This document shows, one piece after another, positions 25,989 to 34,800 of a DNA stretch of 64,000 nucleotides. The notes under the pieces were generated by a model, which ran no database searches, had not been told where the DNA came from, and saw only the letters and a program-made list of their open reading frames with translations. Position 1 is the stretch's first letter; each line of letters opens with the position of its first letter. The stretch lies in assembly GCA_050247515.1 (NCBI GenBank), contig JBFWUB010000011.1, positions 1-64,000 of the forward strand, written 5' to 3'. This DNA is from RAM1 sp050247515 (GTDB lineage: Bacteria > Pseudomonadota > Gammaproteobacteria > Burkholderiales > Burkholderiaceae_C). Position numbers and translations under genes: made by a program.

Positions 25989-26435
25989 TCAGTAGGTCAG
26001 GCGTTCGTTGTGCAGCAACGCACGGCCGATGGCGTTGGGGATGAAGGCAATGGCCTCACCCGCCGCACTGAGCACAATGCCGGCGCCGATCACGCTGGCC
26101 GTGACCACCGTGCCCGCCACCAGCGACGCCGCAGCCACCCCGCCAGCGGCCACTTCCACACTGAAGCGCGCGCCGTCGGACGCCCGCTCCAGCACATAGA
26201 CCGTGCCACGGGCCGACACCTCCACCACCTTGACGGTGAACACCGCGCCCGCCGCGCTCAGCACCAGCGGCGCTGCGCTGACAGCACCCACACCGGCCGC
26301 GGCCACTGATGCCACGCCCACCACAGAGGCCACAGGCAGCATGGACAGCGCCACGGACGCTTCGCTTTGGGCCCGCACGGGGGTGGCACACAGGGCACTG
26401 GCAGCCAGCACCACGGCGATCAATTGCTTTTTCAT
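25989..26435 (-). CDS. Small exported alanine/valine-rich protein, unknown
   Basis: A 148-residue protein with a signal peptide (about 1-22, MKKQLIAVV...PVRAQ). The mature part alternates hydrophobic stretches (VASVVGVASVAAAGVGAV, AGTVVTASVIGAGIVL) with a short central polar segment TVYVLERASDGARFSV. It has no cysteines after the signal and no recognised domain. An AAGGAA site precedes the ATG. It could be an envelope-associated peptide or a periplasmic protein; no function can be assigned. Confidence 0.65.
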   Translation of the reverse strand: MKKQLIAVVLAASALCATPVRAQSEASVALSMLPVASVVGVASVAAAGVGAVSAAPLVLSAAGAVFTVKVVEVSARGTVYVLERASDGARFSVEVAAGGVAAASLVAGTVVTASVIGAGIVLSAAGEAIAFIPNAIGRALLHNERLTY

Positions 26436-26459
26436 GGTTTATTCCTTGAAGGGGTCGGG

Positions 26460-26930
26460 TTATTCAGCGTCAGCCGTCGCGGCGCGGGCAGCGCGGCCTT
26501 GCAGGCGGGCGTCCATCAGGTCGGCCTCGTGGCGGTCACGCAGCGTCTTGGCCAGCGTGAACGTGCAGGTGATGAGATACAGCCAGCTCACGCCCAGGAA
26601 GGCCTTGTAGGTGTCGTTGATCTCCATACGCATCAGGCCCCAGCCCGTGAGGCCCATGGCCAGAAAGAACGCGGTCCACACCACAAACTTGAACATGGGC
26701 GTGTCGGCCGGGCGGCGCTCGGCGCGGGCCTTTTCGGTGTCGCGCACAAACTTGGCCAGCACGAATGCGGCCGACAGGCAAAAGAAATACCCCATCACCA
26801 TGAATGCGCGGTCCAGGTCCTTGCCCGGCAGGTACGCCAGCCCCACGCCGCACAGAAAAGCGGCAATGGCAAAAGACACCCACACCTGCAGTTGCCAGGC
26901 CTTGGAGTCGCGTTGAATCAGGGTTTGCAT
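26460..26930 (-). CDS. YiaA/YiaB-type inner membrane protein
   Basis: A 156-residue membrane protein with two helix pairs: about residues 17-37 and 44-65 (LQVWVSFAIAAFLCGVGLAYL, AFMVMGYFFCLSAAFVLAKF), then about 87-107 and 115-135. Duplicated two-helix units of this kind define the YiaA/B family, of unknown function and often stress-linked. ATG at 26930 follows AGAGGA; an upstream in-frame start adds nine residues. It is the first gene of the run leading to the zinc-ribbon protein. Confidence 0.75.
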   Translation of the reverse strand: MQTLIQRDSKAWQLQVWVSFAIAAFLCGVGLAYLPGKDLDRAFMVMGYFFCLSAAFVLAKFVRDTEKARAERRPADTPMFKFVVWTAFFLAMGLTGWGLMRMEINDTYKAFLGVSWLYLITCTFTLAKTLRDRHEADLMDARLQGRAARAATADAE

Positions 26931-27061
26931 GTTGTCCTCTTGGAGGTGGTTGAACATGCGGCGGAGTTTGGGCGGGTGGATTCAAATTAGGGGCGTTTGA
27001 ATGCTCCATGCTTTTAATGAGGAACTCTGAGTCTTATAAATCGATACCCATTCCATAATTG

Positions 27062-27123
27062 CACCCAATAACACCCAAAAAGAAGACCAACATAACTCAA
27101 GATTAAATGGGTGTTATTGGGTG
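27062..27123. repeat. 16-bp perfect inverted repeat upstream of fic
   Basis: Arms at 27062-27077 and 27108-27123 are perfect complements (TGGGTGTTATTGGGTG) with a 30-base spacer. Each arm contains TGGGTG twice, so the site presents four copies of one hexamer. It ends 12 bases before the fic ATG and overlaps the likely promoter and ribosome-binding region, as an operator would. The surroundings are clearly AT-richer than the genes on either side. Confidence 0.75.
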
Positions 27124-27135
27124 TAATATTGGCGG

Positions 27136-28185
27136 ATGTTCCAGCTGCACACCCTGCAGATCACACCAGACGTCCTGAACCTCATCGCCCACATCGACGA
27201 GTTCAAAGGCGCATGGCGCGCACTCGGCTCCCTGGCACCAGACCGGCTGACGGCCTTGCGCAGGGTCGCCACCATTGAAAGCATCGGCTCGTCCACGCGC
27301 ATTGAAGGCAGCAAACTGACGGACCGCGAGGTAGAGCAACTGCTGTCCAACCTGGCGATCCAGACCTTTGACACGCGCGATGAACAGGAAGTGGCCGGTT
27401 ACGCCGAGCTGATGGACCTGGTGTTCAGCGCCTGGTCCGACATCCCTTTCAATGAAAACCACATCAAGCAGTTGCACCAAACGCTGCTGCGCCACAGTGA
27501 CAAAGACACCTGGCACCGCGGGCAGTACAAGACCAACGCCAACAGCGTGGCCGCCTTTGATGAAAACGGCGTGCAGATCGGCATCGTGTTTGAGACGGCC
27601 ACGCCGTTTGACACGCCCCGTCTGATGACGGAACTGATCACCTGGGTCAACGACGAACGCGTCAAGGCGCAGTTGCATCCGCTGCTGATCGTGGCGATCT
27701 TTGTCGTGGTGTTTCTGGAGATTCACCCGTTCCAGGACGGCAACGGCCGCCTGAGCCGTGTGCTGACCACCTTGCTGCTGCTGCAGGCGGGCTATGCCTA
27801 TGTGCCCTACAGCTCGCTGGAAAGCGTGATCGAGCTCAACAAGGAAAGCTACTACCTGGCCCTGCGGCAAACGCAAGGAACCATCCGCACCGATGCGCCT
27901 GACTGGCAACCGTGGCTGCAGTTCTTCCTGCGCTCACTGGCCGAGCAGGTGCGCCGGCTGCAAAAGAAAGTGGATCGAGAAAAGATCGTGCTGGCCACCC
28001 TGCCCGAGCTGTCGCTGCAGATCGTGGAGTTTGCGCGCGAGCACGGGCGCATCACCATTGGCGAGGCCATCAAGCTGACGGGGGCGAGCCGCAATACGCT
28101 CAAGCAGCACTTTCGCAATCTGGTGGCGAATGGGCAGCTGAACCTGCACGGGAGCGGGCGTGGGGTTTGGTACGACTTGAAGTGA
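27136..28185 (+). CDS. Fic-domain AMP transferase with C-terminal winged helix
   Basis: A 349-residue protein. The catalytic motif HPFQDGNGRLSR (residues 197-208) is intact and matches HxFx(D/E)GNGRxxR of AMP-transferring Fic enzymes. An inhibitory helix is present ahead of it: S53-T-R-I-E57-G58 fits (S/T)xxxE(G/N), so this is a class II, self-inhibited Fic. A flap with HRGQYKTNANSV precedes the motif. The C-terminal 70 residues (LQIVEFAREHGRITIGEAI) form a winged helix-turn-helix, often used for autoregulation, and the large inverted repeat just upstream is a natural target. The protein targets are unknown. Confidence 0.9.
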   Translation: MFQLHTLQITPDVLNLIAHIDEFKGAWRALGSLAPDRLTALRRVATIESIGSSTRIEGSKLTDREVEQLLSNLAIQTFDTRDEQEVAGYAELMDLVFSAWSDIPFNENHIKQLHQTLLRHSDKDTWHRGQYKTNANSVAAFDENGVQIGIVFETATPFDTPRLMTELITWVNDERVKAQLHPLLIVAIFVVVFLEIHPFQDGNGRLSRVLTTLLLLQAGYAYVPYSSLESVIELNKESYYLALRQTQGTIRTDAPDWQPWLQFFLRSLAEQVRRLQKKVDREKIVLATLPELSLQIVEFAREHGRITIGEAIKLTGASRNTLKQHFRNLVANGQLNLHGSGRGVWYDLK

Positions 28186-28263
28186 GCATGTGTCGTAACT
28201 GCGATATAACCCAGACTTCTGGTGTGCATCGACGACAACGCCCAGCATTTCCGGGTCGCCCCC

Positions 28264-28935
28264 ATGAACCGCATTGCGCACTTTCTCAACTCACGCGCCA
28301 ATTGGGCAGGCATCGGCTCAGCCACATTGGCGCTCATGCTGCCAATGCTGGGCCCTGATCCAGGATGGGTCTGGTTGCTGACGCCGCTGGGGTATTGCGT
28401 TGGCTTTGCCGTCGCGGGAATGTGGGTCGGTTTCCCACGCCTGTCAACGCAGCCATGGGCTGCCCTGGAATTCAAAGACGAGGGCGATCCGTACAAGGTG
28501 ATGGACCACGCCCTGCAGGCGGTGCGCAATCTGGTCAACGCCAACCCGGACAACCGTCTGCCTGCAGGCCTGCAAGCCCGTGCCCTGGCTCTGTGCGACC
28601 AATTAAAAGCCCTGCTGGAGCAATGGGAGCTCAGCAGGGCAACTCTCTCGATTGAAGAGAGCTTTCACGCACGCCACATCATTCTTCGCTATCTGCCGGA
28701 CGCGCTGCGAAACTACTCGGCGATCCCGCAGCGCTTTGCTCAATCCCGGCTGCTCGACAACGGCCGGACCGCAGAAGATACTTTGCACACCACCCTGGAC
28801 GAACTGAGCGCAAAGGTCCGGCAACTGACCGACGACCTTGCATCCCAGAACGCGGAGGCTTTTGTCAACCACTCTCGCTTTTTGCACCAAAAGTTCGGTG
28901 CATCAGACAACTCATTTCAGGGCCCTTTGCCATAA
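28264..28935 (+). CDS. XpaC-like two-helix membrane protein
   Basis: About 223 residues. Two membrane helices near the N-terminus (about 15-32 and 36-55) are followed by a soluble helical domain containing FKDEGDPYKVMDHAL, LRYLPDALRNYSAIP and TLDELSAKVRQLTDDL. This arrangement resembles XpaC (5-bromo-4-chloroindolyl phosphate hydrolysis) proteins, whose genes sit next to telA-type genes in Bacillus (xpaC-yaaN). A telA-family gene lies at the other end of this cluster, which supports the reading. The start is uncertain: ATG at 28264 or GTG at 28222, neither with a good ribosome binding site. The function of the family is unclear. Confidence 0.55.
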   Translation: MNRIAHFLNSRANWAGIGSATLALMLPMLGPDPGWVWLLTPLGYCVGFAVAGMWVGFPRLSTQPWAALEFKDEGDPYKVMDHALQAVRNLVNANPDNRLPAGLQARALALCDQLKALLEQWELSRATLSIEESFHARHIILRYLPDALRNYSAIPQRFAQSRLLDNGRTAEDTLHTTLDELSAKVRQLTDDLASQNAEAFVNHSRFLHQKFGASDNSFQGPLP

Positions 28936-28966
28936 CGCCAATCACGCCTGATTCCAACAAGTCTCT

Positions 28967-28997
28967 GCTTCGGTCCGACGTCCCCCTGGACCGAAGC
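28967..28997. other. 10-bp hairpin between XpaC-like and YqiJ-like genes
   Basis: A perfect stem (28967-28976 with 28988-28997) with an 11-base loop and no T-tract on either side. A second, shorter inverted repeat (GCGGAC/GTCCGC, 29088-29111) sits just before the GGAGGAG ribosome binding site of the next gene. These may mark a regulatory boundary: the flotillin operon could be controlled separately from the XpaC-like gene. Confidence 0.5.
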
Positions 28998-29122
28998 GCC
29001 GCCGACCCGCCGCTACGCCAACAGCGCTTTCTGTATTCCAAGGCTTGGCGCAGACCGGTAAACACTCTGGGCTAATATCGCGATCAAGCGGACACAAAAG
29101 TAAACGTCCGCACGGAGGAGAA

Positions 29123-29737
29123 ATGGGCAGTTTCCTGGATGCGGTTACCGCTTTTCCCACTGCGGTTTTCACAACATTGCTGGTTGTTGTGTTGTTCTAT
29201 TGGTTGTTGGCGTTGCTCGGCGCGGTGGATTTTGAATCTGGCGGCGTTGACGCCACCGCGGATCCCGACCTGGGCACGCTCGCCGGGTATGTGGTGGCAT
29301 TCGGCCTGCATGGCGTGCCGTTTTCGATTGTCATCAGCCTGCTGGTGCTGGTGAGCTGGACGCTCAGCTGCCTGGGCGGCATGTGGCTGCTGCCCTTGTT
29401 GCCGGACACGGCGCTCGCGTACGCAGGCGGCGCCGTGCTGGCGCTGGCCAGCGCGTCGCTGTCAGTGCCGGTGGCCGCGCGCCTGGTGCGGCCCATGCGC
29501 GGCCTGTTCGTCACGCATACGGCCATCCACAACGCATCGCTCGTGGGCCAAAGCTGCAAGGTCCTCACGCAAACCGTGGACGAGAAGCTGGGCCGCGCCG
29601 AAGTTGCACAACGCGGCTCCAACCTGAACATCCGGGTCTGGGCGCCCACGCCCAACACCCTCACGCGCGGCGCCACCGCGCGCATCGTCGCCTACGAAGA
29701 CAAATCCGCGCGCTACCGCATCGAGGCCGAGTCCTGA
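29123..29737 (+). CDS. yqiJ: YqiJ/NfeD-like membrane protein with OB fold
   Basis: A 204-residue protein, close to the length of E. coli YqiJ. Three or four hydrophobic segments (about 10-35, 55-80, 82-105 and 108-125) are followed by a C-terminal beta-rich OB-like domain (CKVLTQTVDEKLGRAEVAQ to ARIVAYEDKSARYRIEA). The family is the membrane partner of flotillins, as yqiJ is for yqiK. ATG at 29123 is preceded by a strong GGAGGAG; the longer frame starting upstream is not supported. It lies 57 bases ahead of the flotillin gene. Confidence 0.82.
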   Translation: MGSFLDAVTAFPTAVFTTLLVVVLFYWLLALLGAVDFESGGVDATADPDLGTLAGYVVAFGLHGVPFSIVISLLVLVSWTLSCLGGMWLLPLLPDTALAYAGGAVLALASASLSVPVAARLVRPMRGLFVTHTAIHNASLVGQSCKVLTQTVDEKLGRAEVAQRGSNLNIRVWAPTPNTLTRGATARIVAYEDKSARYRIEAES

Positions 29738-29794
29738 ACCTGGCCGGCTCATCCATTACCTTTGACAGTTTTCATTTCACCCCAGGGAGTCTTC

Positions 29795-31837
29795 ATGGAG
29801 CCCATCCTCATCTCGGCCGCCGCCATCGCGGTTTTCATCCTCAGCCTGTTCCTGATGTTCGCGAAGTTCTATCGCAAGATAGAGCAGGGGCACGCCCTGA
29901 TCGTCAACACCATGCGGGCCGAGCCCACGGTCACCTTCACCGGCTGCATGGTGTACCCGGTCATTCACAAGGCGGAGCTGATGGACATCTCGGTCAAGAC
30001 GATCGAGATCGACCGCTCTGGCAAAGAGGGGCTGATCTGCCGCGACAACATCCGCGCCGATATCAAGGTGAAGTTCTTCGTGCGCGTCAACAAGACCGCG
30101 GAGGACGTGCTCAAGGTAGCGCAAGGCATTGGCTGCGCCCGCGCATCGGACCATGAAATCCTGGAAGACCTGTTCTCCGCCAAATTCTCCGAAGCGCTAA
30201 AGACGGTGGGCAAGTCGATGGAGTTCGTGGACCTGTACCAGGCCCGTGACAACTTCCGCGACGAAATCATCCGCCAGATCGGCGACGACCTGTCGGGCTA
30301 CGTGCTGGAAGACGCCGCCATCGACTACCTGGAACAGACGCCGCTGGCCAAGCTGGACGGCAGCAACATCCTTGACGCGCAAGGCATCAAGAAAATCACC
30401 GAACTGACGGCGGTGGAAAACGTGCGCACCAACGAGCTGCGTCGCAACGAGGAAATGCAGATCAAGAAGAAGAACGTGGAAACGCAGGAAGCCATGCTGG
30501 AACTGGAACGCCAGGCCGCCGACGCCCAGGCCCGCCAGAACCGCGAGGTGGCCACCGTGCGCGCTCGCGAGGAGGCCGAGACGGCCAAGATCCAGGCCGA
30601 GGAAAAAGCCAAATCTGAACTGGCGCGGCTGCAAGGCGAGCAACTGGTGGCGGTACAGAGCGAAAATACCCAGCGCGAAAAGGAAGTGGCGGAAAACAAC
30701 CGCAAGCGTGCGGTCGCGATCGAGGAGGAAAAAGTCACCCGTGCGCGCGACCTGGAAGTGGTAGACCGCGAGAAGGAAGTGGCGCTGCAGAAGATCGACA
30801 AGGAACGGGCGCTTGAAGTGCAGAAGAAGGCCATTGCCGACGTGATCCGCGAGCGCATCGTGGTGGAGCGCACCGTGGCCGAACAGGAAGAAGCCATCAA
30901 GGAACTGCGAGTGGTGGCCGAGGCCGAGCGCACCAAGAAGTCCACCATCATCCTGGCCGAGGGCCAGGCCGAGGAGAAGATGGTGACCGAGGTGAAAGGC
31001 GCCGAAGCGCAGGAGCGCCGCGCCCGCCACAAGGCCGCCGAGGAAATGACCCTGGCCGACGCGCGGCTGAAGGTCGCGGAAAAATCCGCTGAATCCCAAA
31101 AACGCGAAGCCGAGGGCAAGGAAGCCCTGGCGGCCGCGCCGGGCCTGGCCGCCGCCCGGGTCATGCTGGTCACGGCTGACGCCAACCAGAAGCAGGGCCT
31201 GGCCGAGGCCCAGGTGATCGAAGCGCGCGCCCAGGCCGAGGCCTCGGGCCTGAAGGCCAAGCTGGAGGCCGAGGCGCAAGGCAAGGCCAAGCTGGGCCTG
31301 GCCGAAGTGCATGTGCGCACCGCGGACGCCGACGCCACCATCAAGGTGGGCGAGGCCGAGGCCCAGACCGTGCAGGCCCGCTTCTCGGCCGAGGCCAAGG
31401 GCCTGCGCGAGAAGTTCGAGGCCATGAGCGCGATGAGCACTGAAACCCGCGACCACGAGGAATTCCGCATGCGGCTGGAAAAGCTGCATGTCGAGAACAT
31501 GAAGGGCATCGACGCCCAGATGGCGATTGCCAGGGAGCAGGCCGAAGTGCTGGGCAAGGCGTTGGGCAACGCCAAGATCGAAATGGTGGGCGGCGACGGC
31601 GCGTACTTTGACCGCTTCGTCAACGCCCTGGCCGTGGGCAAGGGCATTGACGCGGCCATTGGCAAAAGCGACACGCTCAAGGTGGGGCTGAAGGATCATT
31701 TGTCCGGTGAGCGCAACATGGTCGATGACGTGAACCGCCTCGTTGGCGCGCTGGGTGCATCGTCGGGTGAGCTGAAGGACCTGACGCTGGCGTCGCTGCT
31801 GGCCAAGGTCGGCAAGGATGGCCGCAAGGCCGACTGA
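29795..31837 (+). CDS. yqiK: Flotillin-family SPFH protein (YqiK-like)
   Basis: A 680-residue protein, longer than E. coli YqiK (about 550). An N-terminal membrane helix (residues 1-24) is followed by the SPFH/band-7 domain (about 30-190) and a very long charged coiled coil (about 215-560) with many Ala-Glu repeats (AEAQTVQARFSAEAKGL and similar), as in flotillins. The last 100 residues are less repetitive. Flotillins form large membrane cages or rafts with NfeD-type partners, and the YqiJ-like gene directly upstream supplies one. ATG at 29795 follows AGGGAG. It ends within a few bases of the giant ATPase gene. Confidence 0.9.
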   Translation: MEPILISAAAIAVFILSLFLMFAKFYRKIEQGHALIVNTMRAEPTVTFTGCMVYPVIHKAELMDISVKTIEIDRSGKEGLICRDNIRADIKVKFFVRVNKTAEDVLKVAQGIGCARASDHEILEDLFSAKFSEALKTVGKSMEFVDLYQARDNFRDEIIRQIGDDLSGYVLEDAAIDYLEQTPLAKLDGSNILDAQGIKKITELTAVENVRTNELRRNEEMQIKKKNVETQEAMLELERQAADAQARQNREVATVRAREEAETAKIQAEEKAKSELARLQGEQLVAVQSENTQREKEVAENNRKRAVAIEEEKVTRARDLEVVDREKEVALQKIDKERALEVQKKAIADVIRERIVVERTVAEQEEAIKELRVVAEAERTKKSTIILAEGQAEEKMVTEVKGAEAQERRARHKAAEEMTLADARLKVAEKSAESQKREAEGKEALAAAPGLAAARVMLVTADANQKQGLAEAQVIEARAQAEASGLKAKLEAEAQGKAKLGLAEVHVRTADADATIKVGEAEAQTVQARFSAEAKGLREKFEAMSAMSTETRDHEEFRMRLEKLHVENMKGIDAQMAIAREQAEVLGKALGNAKIEMVGGDGAYFDRFVNALAVGKGIDAAIGKSDTLKVGLKDHLSGERNMVDDVNRLVGALGASSGELKDLTLASLLAKVGKDGRKAD

Positions 31838-31850
31838 GCCGGCTGCACGC

Positions 31851-34800
31851 ATGACGGACCCCGACAACGGCGCGGCCGACAGCACCGCCAGCCTGGTTGC
31901 CGACAGCGGCAGCTACGATCTGCTGCGCAAGCGCCTGTTCGCGCAAGGCGACGCGCTGCACCAGAAGGCGCAAACGCTCAACGCGGCCCGCGTGGCCGAG
32001 TTCGGCAAATCCGAACAGGCGCTGGTGCTGCGTACCCGTGCGCGCACCGACAACAACTGCGTGGCCCGCGACATCGTGCGCATCGGCGGCCAGTTGCTGT
32101 TTGGCTTCAACGTCTTCATCGGCCTGCGCAAGGAAACCTCGGTCGGCGATGTGTTTGCGCTGTACCGGCTGGCGGCGCACGAAGGGGGCGATGAGCTGCA
32201 AAGCGTGCCGCTGGCAGGCAGCTTTCTGGAAGACCCGCGCTTCGTCTCGGACTTCAAGGAGCTGTACGCCTATTACAAGCAGGCCCAGCTGCTGCAGCTG
32301 CGCGTGACGCAGGGCAAGCTGCTGGCGGCCTTCCAGATCGGCCAGCAGTTGCATGACCTGCGCGTATTCCGCTGGCAGCTCACCCCCGACGGCCATGCCC
32401 AGTACCTGGACAACCGCGGCGAACGCGACATCGCCCTGCCCCCCACCCATGACTTTGAATGGACGCCCACCACGCGCGAGGACCACGTGGGCGGCAAGTA
32501 CCCGCACATCAACATCCTGGACACGGTATTCGTGGAAGCCGTGGGTGGAGACCTCACAGTCAAGATCGAGAACAACACCGAAACCGGCCTGGGCATCTAC
32601 AACGAGCCGGTGGACGACCGCAATCAGTCGCTGACCGATGCCGAGGTTTCCTATGCCCGGCTGGGCCTGCTCATCCTGCTGCGCGTACGCCCCTACCGCG
32701 AGCCGGTCACGCGCTACCTGGTGTTCAACCAGCGTACCCAGCAGGTGGTACGCATCGACGCCATCGGCGTGTCGTGCGTGCAGTTGCCCGAGGACCACGG
32801 CATCATCTTCCCCGGGGGCTACTACCTGCAGTCGGGCGAATTCAAGCACTTTGAACTTCCCGGCGAAGTCACCGGCAACCTGCGCTTCAAGCGCATGCTG
32901 CGCTCGCCCAATGGCGAGGACGTGCTGTATGTCTTTTACCAGCCGGGCAGCGGCCACTATGCGCTGTTTGCCTACAACCTGATCGACAAGGCGCTGGCGG
33001 CGCCCATCATCGCCAACGGCTACGCGCTGCATCCCGACGGTCGAGCCCTGGTCTTTCAGGCCAGCCAGGGCGAGCCGACGCGGGTGCACCCGATGCAGCT
33101 GTGGCAAACGCCGTTTGTCAGCGACGACCATGCCAGCGCTGCCGCAACGGGCAAGGGCTTCCTGGGGCGCATTGGCAATGCGGAGCTGGTGCGCGGCGTC
33201 TCCGACCTGATGGGCATTGCGCGCGCCGTGCGCGAGCAGACCCCGACAAAGACCGCCTACGAGGACCTGATTCGCCAGTGCACCCGGGTTTCGGACGCCT
33301 ATTTCTGGCTGGCAGAGCCTGACGCGCAGATGCTCGCGCAGGATTTGCGCGCCATCAGCGATGCCGCACGCGCCACCCTGGCCGAATTTGAAAAGGTGGA
33401 CCTGATCCGTCGCGAAACCGCGCGCGCCCTGGACGAAGCGCAAACCCGGCTCAAGGCCCTGCTGGTCGAGATTGCCAGCACGCTGTGGCGCAAGCCCGAA
33501 GACTTCATGCAGGCCCTGGGCAAGTTGCGCGAACGCCAGGGTGACCTGGAAACCCTTAAAGAGCTGCGCTACACGGACCTGCCGCGCATCGAGGCCCTGC
33601 GCGCGGAGCTGGTGGCCGAACAGCAGCGCGTGGGCGAACGCGCGATGCAGTTCCTGGCCGATGAGCAGGCCTTCAGCAGCCACCGGCAGAATCTGGTGTC
33701 GCTGACTGCGGAGCTGCCCCAAACCACCACCACGCAGGGCCTGCAGGTCATCTTGCAGGGGCTGGACGAGACCGCCGCGGGCCTGGACCTGCTGACCGAG
33801 CAACTGGGTGGCCTGCCCGGGGGTGACGCCGTGACGCGCACGGCCATCCTGGATCGCATCTCTGCGCTGTACACCGACATCAACCGCCTGCGCGCCGATG
33901 CGCGCAGCCGCCGCAAGGCACTGGGCTCGCACGAAGCCACCGCCGAATTCGGCGCGCAGTTCAAGCTGTTCGGGCAAGCCGTGGAAAACGCGCTGGACTT
34001 CGCCGATTCGCCCGAAAAATGCGACGAAGCCCTGACACGCCTGCTCGCCCAACTCGAAGAGCTGGAAGGCCGGTTTGCCGAGCACGACCACTTCCTGCCC
34101 GACATCACCGCCAAGCGTGAAGCCGTCTATGAAGCCCTGACAGCCCGCAAGCAAAGCCTGACCCAGGCGCGTCAGCAACGCGTGCAGGGCCTGACGGACG
34201 CTGCGGGCCGGATTCTGGACGGCACGCAGCGGCGCGTGGCACAGCTTGGCAGCCTGCAGGAGGTGCACAGCTACTTTGCCGCCGACATGCTGATCGCCAA
34301 GCTGCGCAAGCTGGTAGCCGACCTGCGTGCGCTGGGCGCGCAGGTGGCCGCCGACGACCTCGAAACAAGGCTCAAAACCTGCCGCGACCAGGCCCTGCGC
34401 GCCGTGCGTGACCAGCGCGACCTGGTGTCTGACGGCGGCAACACGCTGCGGCTGGGCAAACATGCCTTCACCATCAGCCGCCAGGCGCTGGATCTGACGC
34501 TGGTGCCCCAGAGTGACGGGCTGGCTTTTCATCTGACGGGGACCGACTATTTCGCCCCGGTCACCGACGCGCGGCTGGACGCGCTGAAGGCTTATTGGCA
34601 CCAGGCCCTGCCCTCGGAAACCCAGGAACTGGCCCGTGCCGAATATCTGGCGGGCTGCTGGCTGGAGGCTGCCTTGCACGGGCAGGGCCCGCTGTCGTGG
34701 ACCGACGCCTTGCGCCTGGTGATGCAGGGCCCCGATGGCCACGCCGCCTTGCTGGCCCAGGCACGGCTGTTTGCCGCGCAGCGCTACCAGGAAGGCTACG

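Noticed and set aside
28967..28997. Hairpin read as a terminator after the XpaC-like gene
   Set aside because: The stem is good, but there is no T-tract on either strand, so it is kept only as an unexplained hairpin.
30197..31885. Open frame of 562 codons antisense to the flotillin
   Set aside because: Low-complexity His/Leu/Gly-rich product opposite a clear SPFH/coiled-coil gene; a shadow.
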